NCBI GenBank assembly: GCA_002633025.1
Contig: NMRB01001599.1
Location: 49,800 to 113,799 of the forward strand
Direction of reading: 5' to 3'
Source of the DNA: Notospermus geniculatus
Lineage: Eukaryota > Nemertea > Pilidiophora > Heteronemertea > Lineidae
Length of the DNA: 64,000 nt
The first letter of the stretch is position 1. Every line of letters begins with the position of its first letter. The notes below the pieces were generated by a model. It was given only the letters and a program-made list of their open reading frames with translations, ran no database searches and had not been told where the DNA came from. This document shows, piece by piece, positions 1-12,371 of this stretch. A program made the translations under genes and the position numbers.

Positions 1-968
1 CACAATGCACTGTATTACAGTGGAAATGTCGGTCTGGCCCAGGCGTTCATATCACGTAGTTTGCGGAGTGTATTTGAACGGCTGGGTGCCCGAGACTAAG
101 CTGAAACCCGAATGTAGATCTGAAGTATCCTACCCAAACAGGACTGGTCAGCAATTAAGGAATGAAAAGAGTCCAAGCCCCCAAAATTGGTTGCTCAACC
201 TAACAGTAATGTAATTAGTGAATGTAAGGCTTGACTAGACTGAAAGGAAAGGGGTTTTGTAAATTATAGCTTGGAGGAATTTGTACCGAAGGGGATCTGA
301 ATGTCCGAATTGACTTTTCAAAAAATCGACAAAAACCGTTTTTAGTACATGTAAGTAAAAAATGACATGATCAGAAAAGCTCTCCTGCTTTACTGCCTGT
401 GCGGTTTTAGAAGTTTGTTAGAATACATGTACTTTAGAATACATGTACTTATCTATTTGAATAATGATGTAAAGCCTGTACAACTGGTCCAGTGTGATAA
501 GGCCCACTTCCACATGCTTTCATTTCAATGGTATTGCAGCTCACACTTAACCTGAACTATAGGCGGGGTTGGTTGTAACAAATTTGATGGGGCACTTTGT
601 AACATCGTCACCCTGCTAAGATAATTGCCTATCTCATATATTTTTTCAAAATGAGGTTTTGAGAAAATAGCAAAAAAAACAAATTGCCTAATTCACCATT
701 TTGAGATAGGCAAAATTAAGGTTTTCATTTATCCACATCCCTCATCCTATATTACTCAATCAATTGATTATTCAATCGATTATTCAATCAATTGCTTTTT
801 TGCAGGAAGAGCGGGTTTGCTGTGTTTAGAAGTTCATTCAGGAGACAAACTCCTGCGCCATTTTGAGAAACACATGAAGAAATAAAGGGAAACCTGGAAA
901 TCTCGAAAATATCTGGATTTTGATTTTTGGGGGATTATTGGGCACGAATATTGCAATGTCATGGTTTG

Positions 969-1306
969 TCGGCATGGAGAAAACGCGGAATTCCACGGAA
1001 TTCCGCTAGACATAATTTGGTGGTCTGCAGTTTATACAGTACTATTAACTGGTGTGAAACTACCCCTCCCCTTATCTCTTATCAAATTGGCACTAGCCTA
1101 GATACGAGGTAGCAAGGTGGTTGGGCTACAGAAACAATCCCGCTGTGGCTGCATCCCAACTGCTTTGCTTGGCCTTGTTATTTCATTATTATTATATGCT
1201 ACATGTGTTAAGGCCAGTGTATAGTTTATTCCATTGTTAAAAGCTATAATTACAGTTACGGATTCCTGGCGGATTTCCGTGGAATTCCGCGTTTTCTCCA
1301 TGCCGA
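969..1306 (+). repeat. foldback element
   Basis: Arms 969-1004 and 1268-1306 are inverted copies (CGGCATGGAGAAAACGCGG). About 260 bp between them, nothing recognised. Confidence 0.65.
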
Positions 1307-1711
1307 TGTTCTGTGCATCTCCACTTTTATAGGCTAGTTGTGGATAGAGTGTCTGTTTTTCGATATTATCTTCCTTCGAAAGTCTCATCAGTCGCTTTAT
1401 CTGAATGATTTTGGCAACCGGCGCATTCAAATGTGTAGCCAGTAAAGAAAAACCGGAAGTCGTGGCAAACTCCCTGCGACTGACTCTCAAGTTTCCACTG
1501 CTAGGTAAAATAGGTGTGTCGGTCCAAGAAAACCCGGCAGAAGTCGCTGAATGATCAACAAGGACTGTCAGATTGCCTGTGCATTGATCTACTAGGCCTA
1601 GCTAGTGTTGCTGTTACGTAGCACATGTCAGCTATTGAAATGTGCCGTTTCACCAATAGTCAGCCGGCCAACACTCCAAAAGACCTCTAAAAAAGTGTTG
1701 ATGGCATCGGA

Positions 1712-1905
1712 TGTTAAAGGGACTCTAGAGGGAACCGGCTATTAGGCTACTATGAGTACCATTTACCTTCAACCAGCCGGCGCCACTGGTCAAGAGGTCC
1801 AGGGCAGAATCGCGGGAAATTCTATAAATAGCTCTGGGGAACCCATGATGATGTCACGTTAGCCATGGAATTCCGAGCGTTAAAAATAGATACACCTCAT
1901 GGAAA
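1712..1905 (+). repeat. MITE family G, copy 1
   Basis: Starts TTAAAGGGACTCTAGAGGG and ends near the GGAATTCCGAGCGTTAAAAA stretch. A second copy lies inverted at 3050-3293. Confidence 0.65.
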
Positions 1906-2133
1906 AGCTGCACGGTCTGGCGGAACAAACTACTATTATGCAATTAGATTTAGAATAAGATTTAGAATAAATTATCCTATTACATGCACCTCAGAATACT
2001 CAGACGTTTATTGTAGGCCCCTACGCAGTGGTTTGCACAGTTGGGGTGGGACTTAAGCCAATGGAAAGCTGAAGTTGACTTTTCTCAGTGCTTCCAGCAT
2101 AGGGAAAGTCTAACAAATATGAAATTCTGAGTG

Positions 2134-2461
2134 GGCCATATTCATAAATGGCTGCTAAAATAGTTGGTATCTAGGGGATAGTTGGCTTCTAACTCACTAG
2201 TTGCCTTCTTAAAAGTTAACATCTAATTTTCTATTCATAAAACGGCACTAGGAACCCTGCTAACCAGTTGCCAACTAGAAAATAATAGTTGTGAACTAGA
2301 ATGTGGGGAGACGACCAAACCACAAGATGTCAGTTTCAATGGGCTGAGCGTTTACTTTGGGGACACTGTCATAGGTTCTGTATGGGATGATGTTTTATGC
2401 ACTGTAGCCAACTACAGGCCAATTTAGTTGTAAACTAGGCTAGCGTTTTATGAATATGGCC
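2134..2461 (+). mobile_element. MITE with 7-8 bp target duplication (hAT-like)
   Basis: Ends GGCCATATTCATAAA and inverse. Flanked by TCTGAGTG (2126-2133) and CCTGAGTG (2462-2469), one mismatch. An 8-bp duplication suggests hAT. 13296 starts with a similar end. Confidence 0.75.
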
Positions 2462-3049
2462 CCTGAGTGCCAAATACATTATACAGGAATGTAGTCAGGG
2501 GTTTGAGGAGAAATGGACTAATTGGAATAAAAGCTCGGTCAGATTTGTGCATTTGAAGATGTGTAGCGCCCGTCGAATCAGAAAGCACTGCACTGTACAC
2601 TTCATTCAGTTCTCGGGGAAAACTTGACGATAAAGCTTTGTTTTTTCATGGATTTTTTGTGTTCTTGAAGGGCTGAATTTGGGACATCGGTTTCGGAGGG
2701 GTGTTCTTTGGCGGGAATTTGAGCAACACCATAGAACGGCATCTTTGCACCGAACCACGCCCAGTCCATGCAGACCGAACACCGCGCAAATTTCGTGGTG
2801 TAAAAGGGATTCAACATCACACAATGCTCCGTATACATGGTAGACATGAATACCCTTCGTTCAGACACACATAAAAAACACCACAACGGTCGAATTACAT
2901 CAACCTTGCCATTCAACCATGCAATGACAATGTTTAATTCCGTATTATAAACATCGCTAAATCGCCAGCACGAGCTTTCCCAATAAATTGATATTACATG
3001 TATGTAATGTTAAGAGATTGGCTGGGGTTGACCTTTTCTGAGCCCCTCA

Positions 3050-3293
3050 TTAACTTGTGTCTATTTTTAACGCTCGGAATTCCATGTCTGACGTGATCAT
3101 GTGTTCCCCAGAGCTATTTATAGAATTTCCCGCGATTCTGCCTTCTACCTGCGCATGAGTACTGATACTTTCATACTCGCGCCATCTATCGACAAATTGA
3201 TAAACTATTATTGCGACCTGCCACCTATGATTGAGATATTGAACTGACGAATATCCGTGGTATCCGTGAGTTCCCTCTAGAGTCCCTTTAAAG
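3050..3293 (-). repeat. MITE family G, copy 2
   Basis: Inverted relative of 1712-1905, sharing GCTATTTATAGAATTTCCCG and the CCCTCTAGAGTCCCTTTAA end, with a longer middle. Confidence 0.65.
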
Positions 3294-3295
3294 TT

Positions 3296-4290
3296 GTTCC
3301 AATGCATGGGTAAGTAAGAGCATGGAATGAACTTTCAGAATCACCCGTTGGGCAAGGCGATTTTTACCTCTGAAGGTCAAATTTCAAGGTCAAAGGTCAA
3401 ATTACTCACTTTACCATTGGACCCAAGAACTGAGCTTTGTACAGGAGAATGGGACCCGATGTACAGCTAACTTTTGAACGGTTGGATTTACACCCCATTC
3501 ATACATGTATTACCAACAGATAGAAACATGGCGCCTCTTAATCAAATAAGCATGTCTTTAATGAGGATGGCGCATTTTTTTTATCCCGACAGGTCGGCGC
3601 TGCGAGCGATGTGACCTGAGCGACGTCATTTTAGGTGTTGACGTTGCGTCATGAGAAAATGACCTGTACATTTTTCTACAGAAATAATGACACAAAAACG
3701 TTGCTATTATCGCTGTCGTATCTCTTATTTTAAGAAAAAACGTAATGAGATTAAAAGAAAATTTCATCTGCTACACGATGATGTAAGTTTTACTGTCGGG
3801 TGACCAAATTTTCATGCCAGAAATAAATGGAAATAACGTTAGAAAAACGACATTTTGGTCACAACGCTCGCAGCGACGCCGTGTGGTGCTAGTACAGCGC
3901 GGTCCTCATTGTTTTCGGTAGTTATGAAATAGGAAATGACGTTTTTTTTGTTAACAAAAAATGGGTCAAAATACATAAAACTGCCGTTTCCAATTACGTA
4001 ACTGGTTAAAAGCTACAAAAAACATGCTCATGTGATTAAGAGGCACCATGTTTCTATCTGTTGGTAATACATTTATGGGGTGTAAATCCAACCGTTCAAA
4101 AATTAGCTGTACATCGTGTCCCATTGTCCTCTACAAACCTCAGTTCTTGGGTCCAATGGTAAAGTCAGTTATTTGACTTTTGAATTTGAAATTTGAACTT
4201 TAGAAGTCAAACTCGCCATGGCCAATGGGTGACTCTGAAAGACAACATCATAGTCATACTTACCTACCCATTGGAACAACTTTAACATCC
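3296..4290 (+). mobile_element. large foldback element holding a nested MITE
   Basis: Arms of about 260 bp (3296-3552 and 4024-4290) match in inverse, including the text around AACGGTTGGATTTACACCCC. Between them sits a family A MITE (3560-3910). The left arm carries a perfect AGGTCA DR1 at 3387-3399. Confidence 0.8.
3560..3910 (-). mobile_element. MITE family A, copy 1
   Basis: Same family as 26834-28718, 37011-37380 and 50935-51271: ends like GGGGAACCGGAGGAAC and GGTTCCTCATT, with the inner block CAACACTTAAAACGACGTCA in one or other orientation. Confidence 0.75.
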
Positions 4291-4668
4291 AATGCTATCA
4301 AAAGTTATATTAGAGGTTTTGGCCGGCTGACTACAAGGCAATATTAACACTTTCCTCAAACGAGACATGTGCCGGGTTAGGCCGTCACACATATGACAAA
4401 AAGGCCGGTGTAGTAGAATCTAATGTCCCCCGATATGCGATGTCTCCCAAAAATACATTTACGGATTAAGCGGCACCATTGAATTGGACTCTAGACCGAC
4501 CAAGACCCTTAATCGTCTGACAAACAATGCAGGGGGACATCAGGCGGGTGGGGACATTAGATTTTATCACACCTGTCCTCTTCGATCAGTCGAACTCGTA
4601 AAAATCATTCTTCGAAGTAGGCTACTGCACTGCTGATTGATCGGTAAATAAGATACTTTTATACTTAC

Positions 4669-4705
4669 TTGGTTCAAGAGTAGTCGTCGTTGGTGGTACG
4701 TAGCC
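4669..4705 (-). CDS. Thr-rich linker micro-exon downstream of the PAN exon
   Basis: A 37-nt block bounded by CTTTCATTGCAG and GTAAGTAT on the minus strand. In phase 0 it encodes GYVPPTTTTLEP, a typical Pro/Thr linker between extracellular modules, and it leaves phase 1. It fits the phase-0 donor of the PAN exon at 5480. No further exon was recognised downstream. Confidence 0.6.
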
Positions 4706-5479
4706 CTGCAATGAAAGATACAGCAGGTAAAGATAAAACCAACCCTCACAAGGGAGCTTATGCATCTTTGACGTCCTTGCTACATGTATGCCACCCCGTG
4801 CTTGGCAAAGTGGCCCGTTTGTAGACTGCCTACGTTTAAGTCATCTGGAGCTCGATGGGAGGACCCTTTGGTTGTCAGGCAGACCTTGGTATTGTTGGTG
4901 AAGTCTGGCTATTGAAATGCTTTTATTGACAGGATACTTCCAGTCTATGCCTGTGTTCAATTTCGAATCAAGGCCTAGTTGCATGTTCTATTTTGAACCA
5001 AGGTTCAGCTGGTTAGAAAACAATGTGTGTTGGACCGTTTAGAGTACTAGTAAACCCTAAGTTTATTGTTTTCCGGTTACTAGGGGGTTTGACTGACATA
5101 CGCCCATCCAGCTCCAAATGATTTAAACGGACTATATGTAGTGGTGATACTGGCAGCCAGCTCACTCGACCACCTGCCGAAAAGGTAGTCGGGCGAATCA
5201 AGCGTAATACTTCATTTCCCTGACCGTTAATCACTGCAAGCTACTTGACAGTTTCTGACCTGCATCTTTTGCAGGTGGGTATGGTGGCTTGATTCAGAAT
5301 TTTTTTTCGAGTTTCGCAGTGACCATCAAAAGGCGAACCTTCAAGGAAGGCACGATTCAGTTTTTTACTCGCTGCCATGATGTAGGATGATTCACCTGCA
5401 ACTGAATTGACCATGAAGCCACATGTAAGTGACTTGAAGAGAAAAAAAATACGTTTCTAAATATGTTTGAACTACCTAC

Positions 5480-5772
5480 CGGACAGCCATCAGGTGACCA
5501 ATAGATGGAGTCACTATCTGATACAAGATTTGCCGGATTGGTTGTCTTGTCCGATGAATTCAGCTCGCACTCGCCAGTACTTTTCTTCCAATTCAGCGAA
5601 GCGCATGACGCGTCACTCAGACACATTCTCGCACACGCCAAGTTCGATTTTGCCGTTTGCTTTGCGATTAGGCTGTTCATGAGCTTTTCGCCCTTGACCC
5701 CGCAGGCGACAAGTGATCGGGACGAGTCCTCACGCACAAACCGATACTCAGCACCGCAATCAAGGACAAATC
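5480..5772 (-). CDS. PAN/apple-domain exon of an extracellular protein (partial gene)
   Basis: One exon of a larger minus-strand gene. The acceptor (TTATATTTCAG|GA) lies at 5773/5772. The frame runs about 97 residues and holds one PAN/apple domain: an early Cys pair region, then SNLACARMCLSDASCASLNW and GECELNSS, the usual spacing of apple-domain cysteines, ending YWSPDGCP. The donor CCG|GTAGGT gives phase 0; an alternative four bases on (TAG|GTAGTT) gives phase 1. PAN domains bind proteins or sugars in secreted or membrane proteins. No start codon, signal peptide or other domain is visible nearby, so the protein's identity is open. Confidence 0.82.
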
Positions 5773-5919
5773 CTGAAATATAAATGGATGGCTGATTTTT
5801 TCTCCTTATTTGTGATTTGTCACGAATTATCCGTTTACTGTGGGAGAACGATAACTGCATTCCCCATCTGTTCACAGAGTTAACCGTTCCCCATTAACTG
5901 TTCACTGATGCCTAATGCG

Positions 5920-6612
5920 AGGCCCTGTGGCCCGGTTGCACCAGTCATACTTAAGGTCGACTTTGTGCTCAAGCTAACCTCAAAGTCGTTCTCAACCTCA
6001 AACTGCATTGGCAAATCATATTACTTAGTTGACATCCAGGCTAACCTGGGTTTTGCGCTTAGTTCGTACGGCTCACACCACAAACCCCAGGCCCACTCCA
6101 GAAGAAAATCTGTCAGGAATGCTGTTCGCTGCTCTTGTGGTGCACCCCCACTGCAAATACGACATGATTGTTTTTGAAATTAATAAAAGTTGTTGTCAAG
6201 AAGAAACTTTCGTCCGATAATTATAGCCTAAACTAGATCGCAGGAAATTTTTTTTGTTTATTGCTGCTTTTGCATAAATACATCATGGCTGATCATATTG
6301 TCCGGAACAGTTGCTTGATGAAACAGCCCAATCTCGACCAATCAGATTTGAATTTACATATCGCCATACAAGAGCCGAACCCAGAAGTAAACACTGCTGC
6401 ACCATACATGCCTTCGGTGTCTGCAACGCAGTCTCTGATTGGCCACCCTGTTGATCTGTGGCGGCTGACACGAATTTCATTGGATTGAATTGGCGGTGCT
6501 GGTGTGGAGTTAACGGAATGCCATCACCGCCGGTAAATTGGCATGTTAGTTGAGGCCAACCTCAAACTTAACTTTGAGCATAGCTGGTGCAACCGGGCCT
6601 GTGGGTTCGATT
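5920..6612 (+). mobile_element. foldback element with CCGGTTGCACCAG ends
   Basis: The ends at 5930-5943 and 6585-6600 are inverted copies (CCCGGTTGCACCAG). Between are AACCTCAAAC blocks, also inverted. No coding. Confidence 0.6.
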
Positions 6613-6788
6613 CAGGTGTAACGTTTTTCAGTGTGGTCATTTTTCTGTGTGATTCCCATTGTTCGGAACACTCTAGGAAACAGACTCGCTGTTTCTCTGT
6701 GTGTCACCAATTGTCAAGTCGTCGCTTATTCCGGCAATCTATTGTAATGTCACACTGGCACACGGGCCTCACTGAAAAACGTTACACC
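6609..6788 (+). mobile_element. MITE with GGTGTAACGTTTTTCAGTG ends
   Basis: Inverted ends 6618-6638 and 6768-6788. Relatives with the same GTTTCTCTGTGTGTC core and ACGTTACACC end lie at 13918-14095 and 16650-16770. Confidence 0.7.
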
Positions 6789-6805
6789 TATACGAAACTA
6801 TGGGC

Positions 6806-6918
6806 TGTATTTTAGAACGTTCCTTAACATTAAAGTCCACCTTAAATCTATTGTTCTCGATGGTTTTACAATAGACGTAAGGTCGACCTTAATGTAAAGG
6901 AACGTTCTAAAATACGAT
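6806..6918 (+). repeat. short foldback
   Basis: ATTTTAGAACGTTCCTT and its inverse close a loop of about 75 bp. Confidence 0.65.
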
Positions 6919-7208
6919 CGTATGTCTTTCACCTCAGAAACCCGTTAATATTTCAAGTTCGATAACTGTTCACAGAGGCGTTTATTTTGTAATTTTGATT
7001 TTATTAACCGCAAATGAGGAGTGAAAGATGAAAATTGTCTGACGGTACTTTATTTTTGTTTGAGGTCATCCATCCTTAAGGGACATAAGATAAAAAAAAA
7101 ATGCAAGCAAGGGGCAGGAGCTCGGGATGGGGGAGGGGGGAGTACTCTTGGTAGAGTACTGACAAGAGATATGCGTCCGATAATGTTGTTATGTGGAACG
7201 AGAGTTGT

Positions 7209-7630
7209 AGGGTGTGTTTCAAAATTGGTCACCCAAGAAAATGGGGTAAAATTTAACTTTGAAATGATCACAAAGGTTTGTGCCATTGATTTTCCAAAAA
7301 TCAAATGTCGTATTTGATAATATATATGTAGACAGTTTCTCCATCTGGGATGTACAGTGTACACTCATTTGAAGGAGGATATCAAAAAATATTGAGCTTA
7401 CCAGCTCCAGCAGAATCTATCGTTCCGTCCGACACCAAAACTACTTTCTGCTGTCAGACTTTAAAGGGTTAATAGATCAATTAGTTTGCAGTGCCATAAT
7501 TTAGAGCTCCATGATACCTAGATCTGACATGAATATTGTAGAGCTTCAAGAAACAGCCTTTCACCAGTAGACAAAAGAATGGTAAAAATTTTCTGGTGTC
7601 GGACGGAACACTTTTTGAAATACACCCTGC
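7209..7630 (+). repeat. foldback element
   Basis: Outer ends GGGTGTGTTTCAAAA / TTTTTGAAATACACCC and inner GTTCCGTCCGACACCA / TGGTGTCGGACGGAAC are inverted pairs. Confidence 0.6.
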
Positions 7631-7635
7631 ACCTT

Positions 7636-7866
7636 AAAGGAGCACGGTATGTGATCTCTTAGCAGTATTTTGACTGTCGATGTAGAGGGAGCCATCTAGC
7701 GGCAGCAATACAAACAACAAAATATACCATTACAAAATATTCCTAGTACATCGGATCCATCCACCGACAACGTAGTTAGTCCCTGGGGTTGAAGAGTGGC
7801 GCGCACGGCGATGGTGGCGCCGGCTGTCGCGAAAAAGTGGCAATACAGGTCTCCATTAACGTTGAC
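7636..7866 (+). mobile_element. MITE family B, copy 1
   Basis: Family ends are TTAAAGGAGCACGGTATTG and CAATACCGTGGTCCTTTAA. The core includes GCCGGCTGTCG and CCGACAACGTAGTTAGTCCC. Six copies occur in this window. Confidence 0.75.
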
Positions 7867-7957
7867 TGACACCTGCATGGCAAGCGTTTACCTGACGCGC
7901 AGTGTGGTGAGTTTTTCTACTCCGCGACAATGGTTTGGTCTTCAAAAGGTAATGGGG

Positions 7958-8243
7958 TGGTTTAGAAATCAAACGATGAACGTAAACGTTAACAAAAACG
8001 GTTCTCTGGAATTCGCTGCCTGAGAGGCTTAAGCTCAGTCCGCCAGTGCATGCTTTCAAAAAGAATCTTAAGACTCATTTATTTATCAGATATTTTAACT
8101 AATCTTGATGTGCTAAATGTGATTTTTTCCCCCTTCTTTTTATCACTATGTCTTATTCTTTTCTATCCTTTTACTTTATGCTTATTGTACAGCGCCCTAG
8201 ACAATGCTAGAGCCTTGCGGAATAGGGCGCTTTATAAATGTTT

Positions 8244-8275
<32 letters not shown>

Positions 8276-8384
8276 TAATAACGTTATTTTTGTACCGAAA
8301 TGCAATAAAAAAATCTTGTGAATCTGCAGTTTATGAAAAATAACGTTGTCGTAATGTTTACGTTTATCGTTTGATTTGTAAACC
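7958..8384 (+). mobile_element. MITE family C, copy 1, interrupted by a LINE
   Basis: Ends GGTTTAGAAATCAAACGATG / CGTTTGATTTGTAAACC. Intact relatives at 9020-9172 and 53009-53158 show the LINE at 7997-8278 as an insertion. Confidence 0.8.
7997..8278 (+). mobile_element. 5'-truncated LINE, 3' end
   Basis: From 8001 the frame reads VLWNSLPERLKL...FKKNLKTHLF and stops at TAA 8100-8102, the carboxyl end of a non-LTR reverse transcriptase ORF (WNSLP motif, CR1/jockey type). A 3' UTR with GCGCCCTAGA...GGGCGCTTTATAAATG and a (TAA)n tail follow. Confidence 0.82.
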
Positions 8385-9019
8385 TGCATATTGTGAAAGA
8401 TTTACCCACCGAAATTTTCTGTCCCACTGTCAACTATCATTCTTGTTAAAACTTGCCGGGCTCTATTGATTCGGCCAGCTTTGTTTGCTGAGGTAATTCA
8501 TACAAATATTATGATCAGGAGTCTGATATGGATTATGGTAGCCGAGCAAAGGTTTCATTAAACGAGGCGTAACTGAGTCTGATATCATGATTAGGCTATA
8601 ACTTTTCTGCAACAATCAATTATTTACTACATGCAAACAAATTGGAAAAAGAATACGTCGGTTCAATTTTTATCTAACTTCCCCTCATGAAAGTTGAGTA
8701 TTCACCACTAATATCTGAAATAATAACTACTCAAGAAATCACTCCAGCGATTTTCCAATCTGACGTTGCTTGCCAGTCTGAAGAGGCAATCTACGTCAAA
8801 AGATAAAGTGGATGAATGAGCGTGGAGTGGTTTCCCTGTGGGTTAAGTTAATTTAATCTATTTCTTTCTTAACAGGAAGAGCGCAGGAACGATGTCGCAG
8901 TAACCGTTCGTTTAAGCAATATTTCGCCAGTTGCATGACGTATATGTTGGCAGAATGTCGAGAATTTTCGCAATCGGTCGGATAGATCTACGACTACATA
9001 AAGGTTACGATATTCTTTT

Positions 9020-9172
9020 AGGGAGGTTAAGAAACCAAACGAAAAACGTAAACTTTACGACAAGTTATTTTGCATACTACAGACTAACCAGATTTTATAT
9101 TGCTTTTTCGGTACAAAACGTTAACGCTGTCGTTAACGTTTACGTTTTTCGTTTGATTTCTTAACTTGCCTA
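9020..9172 (+). mobile_element. MITE family C, copy 2
   Basis: Ends GGTTAAGAAACCAAACGAAA and inverse, uninterrupted. Confidence 0.78.
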
Positions 9173-9284
9173 TCATGCCTATTGTCTGAGTATACCCGAA
9201 CGGTAGATAAACGGATGCAAAAACTCACTTTTGTCGTGATGCTGAACCACGACATGAAATTCGGACCTGCCTTTATTCACTAAG

Positions 9285-9715
9285 CAAGGTCAAGGTCAAA
9301 CAGTTCTAAAGTGTAAATCTGCTCGGAATTTCATGAGGAAACTAATTAGAAGCTTGAATTAACCATCCCCTATAGGTTTTATCAAAGATCCCTGTTCCAG
9401 TTATGCAATACTTCTTAAGGTCAGTGGTCAAGGTCACAGTTAACCGTCACAGATAACATGAGATAAGTCAGAACCTGGTGAAGGTGGAAGCCGAAAACCT
9501 TCACTTACACCTACATTATCAAGGATGACCTTTCGGATTACGCAATGACCTTCAAGGTCAGAGGTCAAGGGCAAGGTCAAACAGTTTTAAAATGCAAATG
9601 CAAACTAATTAGAAGCCTACATTAACCATCCCCTACAGGTGTAATCAAGGATCCCGGTTCCAGTTACGCAATAATTCTCAAGGTCAGAGGTCAAGGTCAC
9701 AGTTAACCAGCTCTA
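9285..9715 (+). repeat. tandem repeat rich in AGGTCA half-sites
   Basis: Two units of about 260-300 bp, each with clusters such as CAAGGTCAGAGGTCAAGG and the block CTAATTAGAAGC..AACCATCCCCTA. The inverted relative is at 40040-41340. Confidence 0.8.
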
Positions 9716-10659
9716 TGTAGAGTAGTAAACTTCTCATCGGAAACCACTGGCATCGCTCCGATGTCCTTTTCTTGTTACATGAAGGAACCAACATGGAAAA
9801 CGTCACACGACCTGACCGGATATTGAAAAAAGTTGAAAATATATTTTCATCACAATTTTCAATATCTTTTGGTTATTCCCTCGAATACATTCTCCTCAAA
9901 TATATATGAATTGTTTACCTAAATTCGAAAATATTTGGAAATGTTAGATAGAAGTTGGCAACATATGAAATTTCAATATATTTGAATTTTGATACCGTAA
10001 TAGAGGGCTGCCATCGTGACGTACAGGTGGACCTTGGCAACGAGGTTAACGAAAATAGACGATGGAAAAGTGCGCTTGGAAAGACGCCATTACATGTAGG
10101 GCCTAATTCGCCGCTAATGCGGAAGTAACAGTTATTTAGATAGTAAATGTGAAAAGTAAAACCTACCTGATAGTGAGATACAAAGTATGACCACAAATTG
10201 ATCGGAAAGATATTTTGCTGGCATCATGCTTTGTACAAGTGGAATCGAAATTTCGTGAAGGCAGTGGGTCCAATACTTTCACTACCAGAATGCACTGACG
10301 TTTAGGTCATAACTATAAACACAATTGACCGCACCGACCCACCGACTTCTACTGTCAATCGGTGGAAACAGACCGATGCCGTATCTTTAAACAAGCTTTT
10401 AAAGCACTATGAATCGCTCCAGTTCCCACGGCGTTAGTTGATAGTTCCAGGCGATTTAATCCGCATTGGCAAACTCATTCCGGAAACGTACAGCTCCACG
10501 ACGTGATAGTTGGTTATTTGTCGAGTTATACAAGTATTTATTTTGTTTAAGTTACAGACGCGTAAGTGATGCCTGCACGAAATAGTTGCAACAAGATCTT
10601 TCCCATAATTTGCTTGGTTGGGGACAGTTCCGGTAAAGGTAAGCCTTTGTTTGTAAATC

Positions 10660-10815
10660 AAGCGCGGAACCAAGGGCAGGGGCGCACCCGACACACCCCC
10701 CTCCCCATTTTGGCCGAAAATCGACCGTGAAATTCTGGAACTTGGCGCAAATTTCAATGTTTCTAGCACATGGCGCCCCCTGTTTTCCCAAATCCTGGAT
10801 CTGCCCCTGTAAATA
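10660..10815 (-). repeat. dispersed repeat with GGGGCAGATCCAGGATTTGG end
   Basis: Minus strand starts GGGGCAGATCCAGGATTTGG, a dispersed GC-rich repeat also seen at 46490-46870 and 47410-47475. Confidence 0.55.
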
Positions 10816-11003
10816 TAAACTGGGCAACGACGTCAGATAAACGAGCTGTTAAAGGGAATTTGTCATGGCAGTGAAACATGACACTAAGAATAATTTCCCG
10901 GCCCGCAGAGTTCATAATTTCAAAATTACAGTTTTTTGTATTTGTATTAGATCGTTTGACAGACCTAAATCTCAGTTGACCGGGTGCTAAATGGCACCCA
11001 ATG

Positions 11004-11415
11004 GTTGTATTCGACTCACTGTTCTCAACTGCACTCGAACAGGCCGAGAACAAGGAACGTGTTCTCGAGTCTCGAATAGGAAAGTGCCTGTTACTATGGT
11101 TTCACTTACGGCCGCCTAAAAACGCCAGTGGTTTTCAAGAATACTTCAAAATTATTCAGTTTAGAACAGGAAAATGTCATTTATGTCATTTCTGCTTGAT
11201 CCTAAATCTAGAATAATTATGATCTGACAAAAAATACATATAAACTTGCCGCCCGTGTCCGCCATCTTTGTTCTCGACTGTTCCCGTTCGCACCACCGAC
11301 CGAGATGGTGTGAGATTTGGGAACAGGAACACGTTCGCGAACGCGTTCTCGGCTGTTCGACTCATTCGAGAACACCGTTCTCTGCACCAGAACACACAAG
11401 AACGGTAGTCGAATA
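11004..11415 (+). repeat. foldback element
   Basis: Ends GTATTCGACT...TGTTCTC at 11007 and its inverse at 11396-11416; several GAACACGTTC-type repeats between. Confidence 0.6.
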
Positions 11416-11867
11416 CTGCCAACTCAGATGTACAGATGTACTCGTTGTTAGTGATAAAATTTCTTACAGCTCAACAATTTCATGGTTTTATGATTCTACT
11501 TCCGGCACATATTGCTTTACATCCTCTTGTTAATGGTCCATGTCCGCTGTGTCACATCATCGTGTGTCAAGCAAGACTGGATTTGCTATATTGCAACTTT
11601 CACGACACGAAAAATATCATTTTTCTAAATGTTGACCATTTCATGAAATGTTTTTCGGGTGCTAGGTAGAGCGTGATCCAATCTGAAATATTTAATTACC
11701 ACCGGATATTAATAAATTACGCCGCTGCTAGTCAGGAAACGAACGAACAAGTGTTCCATATCTGATGCAAACAATAGACACTCGGTAGTACGACCACCAT
11801 AACACAGGTGGGCGTAAAGACGGGGCGGGGGGGGGCAGGTATATTAAACTGATATTTCTTACAAGTG

Positions 11868-12260
11868 TATGCACGGTGCTCAATCAATATTGCCGTACAG
11901 CTGCGGGAGATAGTTCCGGTGACCAACTCGTGGCGAAGGTGAGGTTCCGAATCGCTATAAATACCATTGCTAAGGGCAAAATGATAGCCCTAGGTGAAAG
12001 AATACAGTATAAAAGGCATGCTGCTGCAATATCTCCCAGAAATTTGCAGGAGAACGCATCGAAAATCGGCAATTTTAAAATGAACTGTACGGCTGCGGGA
12101 GAATTAGACTTCTCCCGCAGCCTACGTTCATTTTAAAAGGGTTATCATTTCGCCCTTAGCAATGGTATTTATAGTAATTTGGCATCTTAGCTCCGCCAAG
12201 CGTATGTGACGGGAACTTTCTCCCGCAGCCGTACGGCAATATTGATTGGGCACCGTGGTA
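11868..12260 (+). repeat. foldback element with inner hairpin
   Basis: Ends CACGGTGCTCAATCAATATT / AATATTGATTGGGCACCGTG; inner GGCTGCGGGAGAA hairpin at about 12072-12137. Confidence 0.72.
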
Positions 12261-12371
12261 TGCGTGCCCCGTATTATTTTCGTACACGTACCCTTCAATA
12301 TCTGTAAGTGAATGTTTTCCTCATTTTTTGTTGTGGGCGAGCCCTGCTTTTATTTCTTTATTTGTGATGAG

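Noticed and set aside
1098-1490. 130-codon minus-strand frame
   Set aside because: Overlaps a foldback arm at 1268-1306 and has no recognisable domain or splice context.
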